From Bacillota bacterium (GTDB lineage Bacteria; Bacillota; Clostridia; Oscillospirales; Acutalibacteraceae), in assembly GCA_023390175.1 (NCBI GenBank), contig JAEWDK010000008.1:1-64000 (forward strand): DNA of 64,000 bases, written 5' to 3'. Position 1 is the stretch's first letter; the number at the start of each line of letters is the position of its first letter. The notes beneath the pieces were generated by a model. The model did no database searches and was not told where the DNA came from. It was given only the letters and a program-made list of their open reading frames with translations. This document shows, piece after piece, positions 1-10,459 of this stretch. Both the position numbers and the translations under genes were made by a program.

Positions 1-70
1 CATCGTCCAGCGCCTTTACTCCCGGAAAGCTTTTATTGATGTGGCTTAGTTCCGCTATGTATTCCCCCAT
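1..70 (-). CDS. Sugar ABC transporter ATP-binding protein, N-terminal fragment (runs off left edge)
   Basis: Only the first 23 codons lie in the window. The ATG is the complement of 68-70, preceded by an AAGGACAGG-like ribosome site. The residues begin MGEYIAELSHINKSFPGVKA, which is the start typical of RbsA/MglA-type double ATPases that energise uptake of monosaccharides. The Walker A motif would lie beyond the edge. A TATACT box with an upstream TGC (near 101-106) could be its extended -10 promoter element. The gene diverges from the GH92 gene. The family call rests on a short but characteristic N-terminus; the sugar cannot be inferred. Confidence 0.7.
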   Translation of the reverse strand, partial: MGEYIAELSHINKSFPGVKALDD

Positions 71-636
71 ATAATTCACCTGTCCTTATTTCTCTGCTGC
101 CGTTTCAGTGCTTCAAGTATAGCATTGATTCTTTCGTCCTATAAGGGGGCCAGATTTCGAATTATGGGGCATATCTTCTCTTGTTTTATATTTGTTGCAT
201 ATATTCTTTTACTATGTTTAGAGTTTTTTGTAGGGTTGGTTGAACAGAGCAGTATCCTGCCTGTTTCACGCTGTCATTCCGGGATTGCTGCATTTCATTT
301 ATATTCTTATATAATGCGACATTTTTAAATATTCTTTAAACTGAACTTCTGAAGATATGCCCCTCTATCCCAAAATTTCACCCCTTATTTCAAGAGAACA
401 CAAATGCTATACTATATGCAATATTAATAAAATATTTGTAATAAATTATATAATATGTAGTATTTTTGACTATATTGTCGAAAAATCAGGGATGGCAGCC
501 ATTCGTATTCTATATTGGAAGCGCGCATGGAAGTGCGGCTTCACATGATGAATATAAATCAGTCATAAGGGGTGAGAAAATATGATGACAGCATAGAGCA
601 GACCGGATATTTAAAAAAGGACAGGAGGAGAATCGT
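71..636. other. Intergenic region between divergent genes; no gene supported
   Basis: This AT-rich stretch separates the minus-strand ABC ATPase from the plus-strand GH92 gene. Two short open frames in it lack ribosome sites and coding character. It must hold two divergent promoters, but no plus-strand -35/-10 pair is convincing. The GH92 ribosome site AGGAGGAG lies just before 637. Confidence 0.5.
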
Positions 637-3600
637 ATGAAAAAGTATAGCGAAAAAATGATGGCGCTTTTGCTCACGGTGACATTGGTACTGTCCAATG
701 GCGTATCTGCAGGGGCACAAACCGCCGCACCACAAGGTTTGGAAGCAGCAGGCTTTTTCACTTCATTTGAGACCGGCACAGATTTTATTCAGTCCACCGT
801 TGACAAAGACAGCCAGGGAGCGAACCGGATTCAAAATGTCAGCGGGTCTTCGGCAGAACAGATAATCGGTGACATAACCTCGTCTGTGATACTGACCAGC
901 ATAGCAGGCTCGGGTGACTTCTCTGCCTCAGAAAGTAAAGCGCGGATATTTGACAGCAACCCTTCAACCAAGTGGCTTTCACAGGATAACGTTCCATCGG
1001 CTGCAAAGCCTATTTGGATTTCGTTTCAAATTCCGGCAGTCAAAACGGTTAAGGCGTATTCCATTGTTTCTGCAAACGACGCGTCCGAGCGTGACCCGAA
1101 GGACTGGAAGTTCTACGGCTCCGGCGACGGTTCCACCTGGACCGTTCTGGATACGCAGAGCGGCATCACGTTTGCGAGCCGCTTTCAGCAAAAAATCTTC
1201 CGGTTTGAAAACAGTACCGCATATCAATACTATAAACTGGAGATCAGCGCCAACGCCGGAAATTCCGGAATGACTCAGTTTGCAGACCTGAACATTGCAA
1301 CTTTTGACCCGGCGGACGGAGTACCCGCACTGATGCCAATGAACACCACAATCGGCTCCGGCCCCGCATCGGTATGGAACCAAAGCGCCAACACAGGCTG
1401 GACCGGCTCCAAGGCATTAGCTGTCAGCGGTACCCAGCAAAAAAACAGCAGCGGCGGTCTTTGCTACAATGTCATTTACGACAACCTGAATATCCCGGTG
1501 ACGGACAATACAAAATTAAGCTATGTGATTTTCCCCCAATATATCGGTGATTATGACTTCGACTATACATCGATGTACATTGCGGTGGATTTGCAGTTCA
1601 CCGATGGAACCTATCTGAGCCGGTCAGGAGCGGTCGATCAGAATGGAAACATCGTTTCCCCGCTGGAGCAGGGCAAATCCAGAACCTTGACTACCCGCCA
1701 GTGGAATAAAATCAGTACATATTTAAATACCGGCAGTCTTACCGGAAAGACCATCAAAAAAATATTGGTGGGGTATGAGAATGACAAGGTTACCACGGAT
1801 CAGGCGGCTAACTTTCTTGCCTATATTGATGATATCAGTATTGCGGACAGTGCGCCCAACACCTATTCCCATCTTTCCGATTATGTCAATATTCTTCGCG
1901 GAACCAACGACTCTCCATCCTTTTCGCGCGGATTGACAGCACCGGCAGTCACCGTCCCCCACGGATTTAACTTTTGGGCGCCGGTAACCAACAGCGACGA
2001 CAATAAAATGTATAATTATCAGGATAACACTCTTAAGCACATCACCATCAGCCACGAACCTTCGTATTGGGTCGGAGACCGCGGAACCTGGCAGTTTATG
2101 GTGAACACCAGTTTAACGCCCGGCTCAACCAACATTGGAACAAGCGCAAGAGCGGCTAAATTCAGCCACAATAATGAAACGGCGAAGGCACACTATTACA
2201 GCGTCCGGTTTACGGAAGGTAATGCGGCCGGATCGCGAATCGAGCTTAGCCCGACCGATCATGCCGCAGCCGTAAAATTCACGTTTGACAATACCGCTGT
2301 GAACCGCAATATCATATTTGACAGTGTACGCGCAGGCGGAACGCTCAGTTACGGCAGTGACAGCAAAAGCTTCACCGCCCGCACGGAGCATACTTCGAAC
2401 GGCATGCAAAGTATGTATGTTTACGGTGAATTTGATCAGCAATTTACCAGCCCGACTGTGGTAAGCGATAAAACAGGCATGGTCAGCTTTCCTGCGGGAA
2501 CGCAGACAGTTACTCTGAAAGTGGCAACCTCCTTCATCAGCGCGGATCAGGCGAAGCGCAGTCTTCAGCTGGAAATCGGTGCGAGAAGCTTTGACGATGT
2601 TTTTCAGCAGGCCCAGAAGACCTGGGACGACCAGCTTGGAATCGTTGAAATCGAAGGGGCCACAGAAAGCCAGTTAACCACCTTCTATTCCAGCATGTAC
2701 CGTTTGTTTGCCTACCCCAACCTGCTTTCCGAGCAGACCGGAGCGGGAACAGAATCCGGGTGGCAATACCGCAGCCCCTACGGTGAACACGGTGTTGTGG
2801 ACGGCAAGCTGTACTACAACAACGGTTTTTGGGATACTTACCGCACCACCTGGGCGGCTTACGCGCTGCTTACCCCCGGGAAGGACACCGAAATGCTCAA
2901 CGGCTTGGTGCAGCACTACAAGGACCAAGGCTGGGTGCCAAGATGGATTGCACCGGGCGGCACCGACAGTATGGTGGGCACCAGCTCGGATGTTATCTTT
3001 GGCGACGCAATAAACAGGGGCATCCAATTTGATGTGGACGACGCATATCTTTCCGCACTGAAGAACGGCGCCGTGGTGAGCAGCAATTCCACCAACGGCG
3101 GCAGAAAGGGATTACAGAACTCCATCTTCGACGGCTTCACCTCCAACAGCATCAACGAAGGCATGTCCTGGTCGATGGAAGGCTACATCAATGACTACGG
3201 CATTGCCCAGCTTGCCAAATATAAGGGTGATACCGACGCATATAAATACTATTTGAACCGTGCTCAGAACTATACGAATCTGTTCAGCCTGGATCTGGGC
3301 GGCTGGTTCAGCGGCAAAAACAGAAGCGGTGCCTGGACCTTTGCCAAAAACCAATTCAATCCCACACGGTGGGGCGGCGATTACACTGAAACCAATGCGT
3401 GGAACATGGCGTTCAGCGTGCCGCAGGACGGCCAGGGGCTTGCCAACCTTTACGGCGGCAAACAAAATCTGGCCAAGAAATTAGATCAATTCTTTTCTAC
3501 TCAGGGAATCTTTGACGCCGGAGGCTACGGCGGCGAAATTCACGAGATGAAAGAGGCGCGCGAAATCAAACTGGGCCAATACGGCCACAGCAACCAGCCT

Positions 3601-6600
3601 TCCCACCATATCCCGTATATGTATGACTACGCCGGCCGGCCCGACCGCACACAGCAGGTTGTGCGCGACATTCTTGCAAGAGTTTATGTGGGCAGCGATT
3701 TCGGCCAGGGTTACATCGGTGACGAAGACAACGGAGAGATGTCCGCCTGGTATATTTTCAGCGCATTGGGCTTTTATCCGTTAAGCATGGGCAACCCCGA
3801 GTTTGCCATCGGTTCCCCGTTATTTAAAAAAGCAACCGTTCATTTGGAAAACGGCAAAAGCCTTGTAATCAACGCACCCAACAACAGTAAGAAAAATGTT
3901 TACGTTCAAGGTGTTAAACTGAACGGCGAGAATTACAGCAAATGCTACTTCCTGCACTCCGACCTGGCAAAGGGCGGAACGATTGATTTTACAATGGGAG
4001 ACCAGCCCTCCAACTGGGGTTCTGCCGATGATGCGGCGCCAACCTCCATTACAAAGGGCAATAACACGCCAAAACCGATCGCCGACATGACGAGCACCCA
4101 TCCGGATAAACTGACGGCGGCTCCGACTGAAAGCGTTAATACAGATTCTGTTTACAGCGGGCAAAGCAATGATACGGATAAGCTGTTCGACAATGATTCC
4201 GCCAGCACAGCTGCTTTTACCACTACTGCGGACGGAACCGCATCGGTGTATTACAGCTTCAACACCCCGGTTTATGTGAATATGTACACAGTCACATCGG
4301 GCAGCGACAAAACAAAAGCGCCCACCGGCCTGAAGCTGTACGGTTCCAATGACGGCACAACGTGGAATACTCTGGACAGCCGTTCGGGTGTAACATTTGA
4401 TTGGAACCAATATACGAGGCCCTTCTCGATTGCCGAAGATAAAGCGGCTGCCAAGTACCGGCACTATCGCCTTGACCTGTCAAGCGGTACGGGTGCAGCT
4501 GAAATTGCGGAAATTGAACTGATGGGTGATTTTGACAAGGCGATTGACCGCGATTATTTAAAAACACTCATTCTTCAGGCCAACGGATTAGATACCTCCA
4601 GTGCTCCCGAAAGCATTGTGGAAAATCTGAATGCCGCTGTTGCAGCGGCAAAAGCCGTATGGAACAACGCCGCATCAACGGGCCAGGAAATTCATGACGC
4701 AGCAATTTCCCTGAAAGACGCCATTGCCAAAATCAGTACAAAGGTAAGGGACGCCTATGTGCAGAATTTCGAAGCGGAAAGCTTTGACCAGTCACAGGGA
4801 ATCAGCATTGACAATGACACCAACCGCAGCGGCGGAGCCAATATCGGCGGCGTTCAGGACGGTGAATGGGTAAAGTATAATAATGTTGATTTCGGCGATT
4901 TGGGAGCTTCCCATATTCAAATTTCTTATTCAAGCAGCAACATCAACAACGAAGCTGTAGCGGGCAGAGTGGAAGTCGTTCTGGATTCGCTGGATAATCA
5001 GCCAGCGGCGACTGTTCCGACCCATACCACAGGTTCCGGGTGGGGCAACTATGTTTTGGAAGGCGCCGACATTGCCCCGGCCATTACAGGCGTTCACGAT
5101 GTTTACCTGCGGTTTATCAGCCAACCGGGCAAATATGTGGGGAATGTTGACTATATCAGATTTACCGAAAATCCCGTTTCTGTTGATGACCTGAAGGCGG
5201 TTGTGCTGCAGGCCGGCAAGCTGACGGAATTGGATTATACGGCTGAAAGCTGGAATACGCTGAAAAGCGCCGTGACTGATGCAAATATTGTAATCGGGAA
5301 AGCGGATGCCGCACAGGACGAAATAAAAGGAGCTATTTCAGCACTGAAGCTGGCAATTAAGAGTTTGCAATACGCGGGAAGCACCGAAAGTCCAAACTTT
5401 AAAACGGATATCAAATACGGCGGCTTCATCAGACAAAGCAGCGCATCCTTCCAAATTCTTACAAAGAGCGACAACCCTCTTGTTAAGGCTCAAATTAAAA
5501 AGGACGGAACCCTGATTCACGAATACACGGCCGAAGATCTGATCCTTATGAAGAATTCCGTTCAGGCAACAAGTGAGCTGATTCAAGAAACCGCCGCTCC
5601 GGCTGTCCAAAGCACATACAACCTTAATTTGGATCTTACAGCCGGCGAATATGGTGACGGACGGTATGACATTTTCGCAGTAATGCAAAATTCAACCGGC
5701 ACGTTCCGCTTTATCCGCGATACGGCAAGCCCGGTTATCACCGTGGACGAAGAAGCCCAGCCACCAACTGCAACCATTGCAGAAGATCATTTGGACACAG
5801 TAACGGTAAACGGAAATGTGGTGCAGCTTACCGACAACAAACTGACCTTTGCAAAAGCAGGAAGCTATGAAGTGACTGCCACCGATAAGGCGGGCAACAC
5901 TGCTGCCGCAACCGTCACTGCCAATACTGATTTCTATAAGGTTTCGGCTGCATCAAGTCCGAACGGAACCATTACCCCCGCTGTACAGTATGTAAAGAAA
6001 GGCAATGATTCCGAGAAGTTCACAATAAAAGCAGTGCAGGGCTACAAAGTGTTAAATGTAACCGTGAACACCGGGGACGCGCTGTTAATCAGCGACGACA
6101 AAACTTCCGTAATTGTGAAGAGTGTGTCCGGTGACGCGGTGATTACCGCCGCATATCAAAGCAACCAGCCCAAGCCAAACCCCTCCACCCCCAGTTCCAC
6201 CCCGGTGAAAAACGAAGACTCCGGTACAATCCATACCTCGACGGATACGACGGGAACCACCATTGTGGATGTAACGCCCGCTGCCGGCACAAGCGCGGTA
6301 ATAACCGGCACCACCTCTTCTTTCAGCATTACGGTTCCGTCCGGTTTAGCGGATATTCTTTCCGCCGCTTCCGCACAGAAGCCCGCCAGAGTGACGATTG
6401 CCGCACCGTCCGATGAGATTGTAAACCAGCTCAACAATACCGCAGCGGCGGGTGTGAATCTGAATGTAATAATCCCCTCTCAGGCGGTCAATAATGCCAA
6501 TCCGAATGTGACTATCACACTCAATATTACGCAGGCAGTTCTGAACGCAGCAAAACAAACAAAAAAGAGCATTACAGTTGGCGTGGTTGACAGCGTAACA

Positions 6601-7236
6601 GGGCTGACACTTTACAGCTGGACCTTCAGCGGCTCTGATTTGGCTAAATTCCAGGGTTCCCTGAAGGACATTAATATCGCGCTGCTCCTGAGCAATACCG
6701 CGTCGGACAGCAGTGTCAGCAAAGCAATTCCTTCCGCGGTAAAAGGGCTTCTGCTCAACTTCCCCGGCAACGGGGATCTTCCCGCGCCGGCAACAATCCG
6801 AATCTTCGCCGTAAACCGTTTCCTTGGCGGGCAAACTTTGTATCTGTATTACTACAATTCGGAAACGAAGCAGCTTGAGACCGTCGATCATCCGGCCTGT
6901 ACGATCGACGCCATGGGATATACGAGCATCGTGATTCATTACTGCTCCCAATATGTCCTCCTGCCGCAGCAGGTTCCGGCGGTTAAGCCCATTAAACTGG
7001 ATACGGGTAAAAATCTGACACTCAAAGCAGGAAATACCTATCAGTTTAAGGTGACAGCGTCCGCCAGACCCACATTTGTTTCCGGTACCGCCTCCGCTTT
7101 TCAAGTTGTTTATGCGGGAGCCAAGGGCAATGATTACTTCTTTAAAGTAACCGCAGTCGGCAAACCCGGTCAGGGCGCCGGTTTCTATGTGAATAAAGAG
7201 AAATCCCCGCGCACCATCGGCAGGATAACCGCATAA
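637..7236 (+). CDS. Secreted multidomain GH92 alpha-mannosidase
   Basis: This 2199-aa protein starts with a signal peptide (KK, hydrophobic core, cut near GVSAGA). It follows with an F5/8-type C (CBM32-like) domain around residues 85-220 and the GH92 beta-sandwich plus alpha-barrel at about 420-1140. DEDNGEMSAWY (about 1029-1039) is the family signature; GH92 enzymes are calcium-dependent exo-alpha-mannosidases. Further on are a second F5/8 domain (about 1156-1300), a FIVAR helix (about 1301-1370), a CBM6-like domain (about 1372-1510), a second FIVAR (about 1513-1578), Ig-like and bacterial-repeat segments, a Pro/Ser linker near 1843-1863 and a C-terminal domain of about 80 residues. No LPXTG motif is seen, so attachment may use the C-terminal domain or glycan binding. 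Start chosen for AGGAGGAG seven bases upstream. Likely role: releasing mannose from N-glycan or yeast mannan outside the cell. Confidence 0.93.
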   Translation: MKKYSEKMMALLLTVTLVLSNGVSAGAQTAAPQGLEAAGFFTSFETGTDFIQSTVDKDSQGANRIQNVSGSSAEQIIGDITSSVILTSIAGSGDFSASESKARIFDSNPSTKWLSQDNVPSAAKPIWISFQIPAVKTVKAYSIVSANDASERDPKDWKFYGSGDGSTWTVLDTQSGITFASRFQQKIFRFENSTAYQYYKLEISANAGNSGMTQFADLNIATFDPADGVPALMPMNTTIGSGPASVWNQSANTGWTGSKALAVSGTQQKNSSGGLCYNVIYDNLNIPVTDNTKLSYVIFPQYIGDYDFDYTSMYIAVDLQFTDGTYLSRSGAVDQNGNIVSPLEQGKSRTLTTRQWNKISTYLNTGSLTGKTIKKILVGYENDKVTTDQAANFLAYIDDISIADSAPNTYSHLSDYVNILRGTNDSPSFSRGLTAPAVTVPHGFNFWAPVTNSDDNKMYNYQDNTLKHITISHEPSYWVGDRGTWQFMVNTSLTPGSTNIGTSARAAKFSHNNETAKAHYYSVRFTEGNAAGSRIELSPTDHAAAVKFTFDNTAVNRNIIFDSVRAGGTLSYGSDSKSFTARTEHTSNGMQSMYVYGEFDQQFTSPTVVSDKTGMVSFPAGTQTVTLKVATSFISADQAKRSLQLEIGARSFDDVFQQAQKTWDDQLGIVEIEGATESQLTTFYSSMYRLFAYPNLLSEQTGAGTESGWQYRSPYGEHGVVDGKLYYNNGFWDTYRTTWAAYALLTPGKDTEMLNGLVQHYKDQGWVPRWIAPGGTDSMVGTSSDVIFGDAINRGIQFDVDDAYLSALKNGAVVSSNSTNGGRKGLQNSIFDGFTSNSINEGMSWSMEGYINDYGIAQLAKYKGDTDAYKYYLNRAQNYTNLFSLDLGGWFSGKNRSGAWTFAKNQFNPTRWGGDYTETNAWNMAFSVPQDGQGLANLYGGKQNLAKKLDQFFSTQGIFDAGGYGGEIHEMKEAREIKLGQYGHSNQPSHHIPYMYDYAGRPDRTQQVVRDILARVYVGSDFGQGYIGDEDNGEMSAWYIFSALGFYPLSMGNPEFAIGSPLFKKATVHLENGKSLVINAPNNSKKNVYVQGVKLNGENYSKCYFLHSDLAKGGTIDFTMGDQPSNWGSADDAAPTSITKGNNTPKPIADMTSTHPDKLTAAPTESVNTDSVYSGQSNDTDKLFDNDSASTAAFTTTADGTASVYYSFNTPVYVNMYTVTSGSDKTKAPTGLKLYGSNDGTTWNTLDSRSGVTFDWNQYTRPFSIAEDKAAAKYRHYRLDLSSGTGAAEIAEIELMGDFDKAIDRDYLKTLILQANGLDTSSAPESIVENLNAAVAAAKAVWNNAASTGQEIHDAAISLKDAIAKISTKVRDAYVQNFEAESFDQSQGISIDNDTNRSGGANIGGVQDGEWVKYNNVDFGDLGASHIQISYSSSNINNEAVAGRVEVVLDSLDNQPAATVPTHTTGSGWGNYVLEGADIAPAITGVHDVYLRFISQPGKYVGNVDYIRFTENPVSVDDLKAVVLQAGKLTELDYTAESWNTLKSAVTDANIVIGKADAAQDEIKGAISALKLAIKSLQYAGSTESPNFKTDIKYGGFIRQSSASFQILTKSDNPLVKAQIKKDGTLIHEYTAEDLILMKNSVQATSELIQETAAPAVQSTYNLNLDLTAGEYGDGRYDIFAVMQNSTGTFRFIRDTASPVITVDEEAQPPTATIAEDHLDTVTVNGNVVQLTDNKLTFAKAGSYEVTATDKAGNTAAATVTANTDFYKVSAASSPNGTITPAVQYVKKGNDSEKFTIKAVQGYKVLNVTVNTGDALLISDDKTSVIVKSVSGDAVITAAYQSNQPKPNPSTPSSTPVKNEDSGTIHTSTDTTGTTIVDVTPAAGTSAVITGTTSSFSITVPSGLADILSAASAQKPARVTIAAPSDEIVNQLNNTAAAGVNLNVIIPSQAVNNANPNVTITLNITQAVLNAAKQTKKSITVGVVDSVTGLTLYSWTFSGSDLAKFQGSLKDINIALLLSNTASDSSVSKAIPSAVKGLLLNFPGNGDLPAPATIRIFAVNRFLGGQTLYLYYYNSETKQLETVDHPACTIDAMGYTSIVIHYCSQYVLLPQQVPAVKPIKLDTGKNLTLKAGNTYQFKVTASARPTFVSGTASAFQVVYAGAKGNDYFFKVTAVGKPGQGAGFYVNKEKSPRTIGRITA

Positions 7237-7330
7237 CCTTTGCATGGGATAAAAGCAAAGTATTACGGCCGAATTGACCCAAAAGTCAGACAAATTCATA
7301 ATTGCTAGTTTTCACTCCATACGATAAAAT

Positions 7331-7360
7331 TGCGGCAGGAAGAGAAATCTTCCTGCCGCA
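7331..7360. terminator. Bidirectional rho-independent terminator
   Basis: A perfect 13-bp stem (TGCGGCAGGAAGA with its complement) closes a GAAA tetraloop. GTTTTGTT follows on the plus strand and AATTTTATCG on the minus strand. It sits between the converging GH92 gene and isomerase operon and can end both. Confidence 0.9.
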
Positions 7361-7428
7361 GTTTTGTTCCGAGTCGTTTTTCATTTAACTGACCGGGTTG
7401 TCTTATTAAAAAAGCTGAATGAAGAATC

Positions 7429-8913
7429 TTAATCGAACGGATTCTCATCCTTGTAAAGCATGGATTTAGGCTGGTTGAAAGCAATGTCGTCCACACCCAG
7501 ATAATTCAGCAGGGTATAAAGCGCTTTGCCGACATGGCCAAACGCAACCGCACCATGGTGAGGATAACGTTTTGCAATTAAAACATGACGGTAAAAACGT
7601 TTCATTTCGGGAATCGCAAAAATGCCGATTCCGCCAAAGGAACGGGTTGCCACAGGAAGCACCTCACCCTGCGCAATATAGGCGTGCAGAGTGGTATCCG
7701 CCGCACTCTGCAAACGGAAGAACGTAATTTCGCCCGGTGCGATATCGCCTTCCAGCGTACCCCTTGTAAAGTCCGGCGTACCGCCGTCTTCAAGAAGCCG
7801 GTTCTGAATCAGCTGATATTTTACCGCACCCTTGGAAAGTTTGCAGAGCGGCGTATTCCCGCAGTGGAAGCCCATGAAGGTATCCTGTAAAGTATAGTTG
7901 TATTTTCCTTTGATATCCTGTTCATACAAGTCTGCGGGAACGGAATTGTTAATGTCAAGCAGGGTAACGGCATCGCCGGTAATGCATGTTCCGATAAATT
8001 CGCTGAGCGCACCGTAAATATCCACTTCGCACGCGACCGGAATGCCTTTGGATACAAGCCTGCTATTTACATAGCAGGGTTCAAATCCGAATTCCTTTGG
8101 GAACGCGGGCCAGCATTTATCCGCAAAGGCGATATACTCTTTCGCGCCTTTATGCTGTTCCGCCCAGTCCAAAAGGGTTAGCTCAAACTGTGCCATGCGG
8201 GGCAGCAGGTCAGGGTACTGGTTACCCACGCCAAGCTCCGCCGCCATATCCTCAATAATTCCCTGAATACGGGGGTCGCCTGCGTGAGCTTTATAGGAAA
8301 CAAGCAAATCCAGCTCGGAATTTTCCTCGATTTCCACACCGATGTCATAAAGAGCCTTGATCGGCGCGTTGCAGGCAAAGAAGTCCTGCGGACGCGGGCC
8401 GAACGTGATAATTTTGAGGGAACTCAAACCGATAATTGCACGTGCAACGGGAACGAACTCCGCAATCATATCGGCGATTTCATCCGCTGTTCCGACCGGA
8501 TACTCCGGGATGACGGCTTTCAGTTTGCGCAGGCCCAGGTTGTAGGAGCAGTTGAGCATGCCGCAGTATGCGTCGCCGCGGCCGTTGATTAAGTCGTTGC
8601 CCGTTTCTTCCGCGGCAGCTACGTACATCACCGGGCCGCTGAACTCCTTCGCGATCAGCGTTTCGGGCGTTTCAGGGCCGAAATTGCCCAAAAATACAAC
8701 AAGCGCGTTGCATTCAGCCGCTTTTACCTCTGCTACGGCCTGCAGCATGTCGGATTCATTCTCCACTGTCTTCTGACATTCATAGATGGAACCGCTTTTT
8801 TTCGTATAGCATTCCACGATGGCTTTTCTTCTCTTTTCAGACAGCGAGATGACGAAGCAGTCGCGGCTGACAGAAATAATGCCAAGTTTTACGGAAGGGA
8901 TATTGTTTTTCAT
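7429..8913 (-). CDS. L-fucose/L-arabinose isomerase-fold sugar isomerase
   Basis: A cytosolic protein of 494 aa related to the FucI/AraA isomerase superfamily, which interconverts aldoses and ketoses using a divalent metal. The segment FGPRPQDFFACNAP and the late section with GTLEGDIAPGEITFFRLQ, which recalls the metal-site half of FucI C-terminal domains, support this. It is the last gene of a LacI-DUF4867-FGGY kinase-isomerase operon, so the pair would convert a sugar to its ketose and phosphorylate it. The start at 8913 is preferred over an upstream in-frame ATG because GGAGG lies eight bases before it. Substrate is not determined by sequence: L-fucose, L-arabinose, D-arabinose or a related sugar are all possible. 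Confidence 0.75.
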   Translation of the reverse strand: MKNNIPSVKLGIISVSRDCFVISLSEKRRKAIVECYTKKSGSIYECQKTVENESDMLQAVAEVKAAECNALVVFLGNFGPETPETLIAKEFSGPVMYVAAAEETGNDLINGRGDAYCGMLNCSYNLGLRKLKAVIPEYPVGTADEIADMIAEFVPVARAIIGLSSLKIITFGPRPQDFFACNAPIKALYDIGVEIEENSELDLLVSYKAHAGDPRIQGIIEDMAAELGVGNQYPDLLPRMAQFELTLLDWAEQHKGAKEYIAFADKCWPAFPKEFGFEPCYVNSRLVSKGIPVACEVDIYGALSEFIGTCITGDAVTLLDINNSVPADLYEQDIKGKYNYTLQDTFMGFHCGNTPLCKLSKGAVKYQLIQNRLLEDGGTPDFTRGTLEGDIAPGEITFFRLQSAADTTLHAYIAQGEVLPVATRSFGGIGIFAIPEMKRFYRHVLIAKRYPHHGAVAFGHVGKALYTLLNYLGVDDIAFNQPKSMLYKDENPFD

Positions 8914-8940
8914 TTTATGTTCCTCCATTAAATTTTTATG

Positions 8941-10458
8941 TTATTTGTAACTCCACTTGAGCGCATCGTAATACCGAATATATTTGCTGTACTGTTTTGC
9001 ATAAACAGGCACATTCGCGCTGATCGGAAGTGTTTCGCTTTCCGGCCGAATCAGCGGTACCGTGTCGGCTAAGCTGTTCCACACACCGGCCGTTACCCCC
9101 GCGACCAGCGCGGCTCCAAAAGAACCGCCCTCGGCGCTGCCGAACACCGTGCGCACAGGCAAATCAAATATATCTGCAAAAATACGGCGCCAAATCAGGC
9201 TGTTTGCACCGCCGCCCGCCAAAACGACCTCAGTCGGCCGCACATCCGGATTTACACTCATAATCAGATCGTAAACCTGTTTAAGCGAGAAGGCCACGCC
9301 TTCCATAACCGCGCGCGCAAAGTGGCCCTTGCCGTGCCTTGCGGTAACGCCCAAAAACGCACCCGTTGCAGCCGGGTCGTTAACCGGCGCCCGTTCCCCG
9401 GTAAGGTAGGGGAGAAAAATCAGCCCGTCGGAGCCGGGCGCGGTCTCCTGCGCTTTTTGATCCAGCAGATAAAACGCGCTCTTGCCAAGTGCTTTGCCCT
9501 GCTCGGCTTCAAACTCACCCAGCGCATTGCGGAACCACTGGTAGGAGCCCGCTGCGGAAAGGGTAACACCCATAGCATGGTAAGTTCCCGGCGCATTGTT
9601 GCAGGAAACCTGGAGCAGCCCGTTTGGATTTTCCATGTATACAGGCAGCCCCATGGCAACGACGCCGCTCGTTCCGAGGGTAATTCCCACCCTGCCCGGC
9701 TTGATGAGGCCGAGACCGGTGGTCGAGATAACCGCATCCCCGCCCCCGCCGGAAATTACGGTACCCTCGGGGATTCCGGTCAGTTCAGCGGCCTCGCGGC
9801 TCACTGTTCCGGCTGCGGCGGTCGATTCCACAACCCTGGGGAACAAATCCCTGCGCAACCCGATTTTTTCAATCAGTCCGGCTGCCCATTTGCGTTCTTT
9901 CACATTGAATAAACCGGTACCGGAAGCGTCTGAAACTTCCGTAATATATTCGCCGGAAAGCTTAAAACGGATGTAATCCTTCGGGTTCAGGATGATTTTG
10001 GTCTTATTGTAATTTTCCAGTTCATTCTCTTTCATCCAAAGGATTTTGCCCCCGGTAAACCCGGTCAGCATCCGGTTGTTTGTAAAGCTCAGCAAAGAAT
10101 CAAGTCCCCCGGCAAGCTTTGTGATTTCATCGCATTGCTTACCCGTGCGCTGGTCGTTCCACAGAATGGCATTGCGGACAACCTTTTGGTCAGCGTCCAG
10201 AGGAACCATTCCGTGCATTTGCCCTGAAAGCCCGATGGCACAGATTTTTTGTCCGCTTAATTTTTTTATTACCTTTTGGATTCCGGTTACAACTCCCTGC
10301 CACCAGTCCTCCGGATTCTGCTCCGACCAGCCCGGCTGCGGGGAATATAACGGGTATTCTTCGATCACGGTGCCGAGGATATGGCCGGATTCATCCAAAG
10401 CCAGCACCTTGCAGCCCGAGGTCCCGATGTCCAACCCTAAAATACATTTTGAACTCAT
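8941..10458 (-). CDS. FGGY-family carbohydrate kinase, xylulokinase-like
   Basis: A 505-aa cytosolic kinase with the FGGY hallmarks: DIGTSGCKVLALD phosphate loop at the N-terminus, IGLSGQMHG (the xylulokinase-type signature), WNDQRT, and GGGANSLIWRRIFADIF near the C-terminus. Xylulokinases use ATP to phosphorylate D-xylulose at O5, and L-fuculose or L-ribulose kinases share the fold. The gene lies 27 bases upstream of the isomerase, with TGGAGGATTAGT before the ATG. Together the two form an isomerise-then-phosphorylate module. Length matches the family. Exact ketose is inferred only loosely. Confidence 0.85.
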   Translation of the reverse strand: MSSKCILGLDIGTSGCKVLALDESGHILGTVIEEYPLYSPQPGWSEQNPEDWWQGVVTGIQKVIKKLSGQKICAIGLSGQMHGMVPLDADQKVVRNAILWNDQRTGKQCDEITKLAGGLDSLLSFTNNRMLTGFTGGKILWMKENELENYNKTKIILNPKDYIRFKLSGEYITEVSDASGTGLFNVKERKWAAGLIEKIGLRRDLFPRVVESTAAAGTVSREAAELTGIPEGTVISGGGGDAVISTTGLGLIKPGRVGITLGTSGVVAMGLPVYMENPNGLLQVSCNNAPGTYHAMGVTLSAAGSYQWFRNALGEFEAEQGKALGKSAFYLLDQKAQETAPGSDGLIFLPYLTGERAPVNDPAATGAFLGVTARHGKGHFARAVMEGVAFSLKQVYDLIMSVNPDVRPTEVVLAGGGANSLIWRRIFADIFDLPVRTVFGSAEGGSFGAALVAGVTAGVWNSLADTVPLIRPESETLPISANVPVYAKQYSKYIRYYDALKWSYK

Positions 10459-10459
10459 A

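Noticed and set aside
515..530. A CRE-like catabolite site (TTGGAAGCGCGCATG) ahead of the GH92 gene
   Set aside because: It has two mismatches at key consensus positions and no supporting promoter; too weak to list.
125..548. Two short plus-strand open frames in the leader region
   Set aside because: No ribosome sites, low-complexity translations and no family resemblance; they lie in a divergent promoter region.
6346..7299. 317-codon minus-strand frame opposite the GH92 3' end
   Set aside because: A shadow of the high-GC third positions of the GH92 gene; it runs across the terminator and has no ribosome site.
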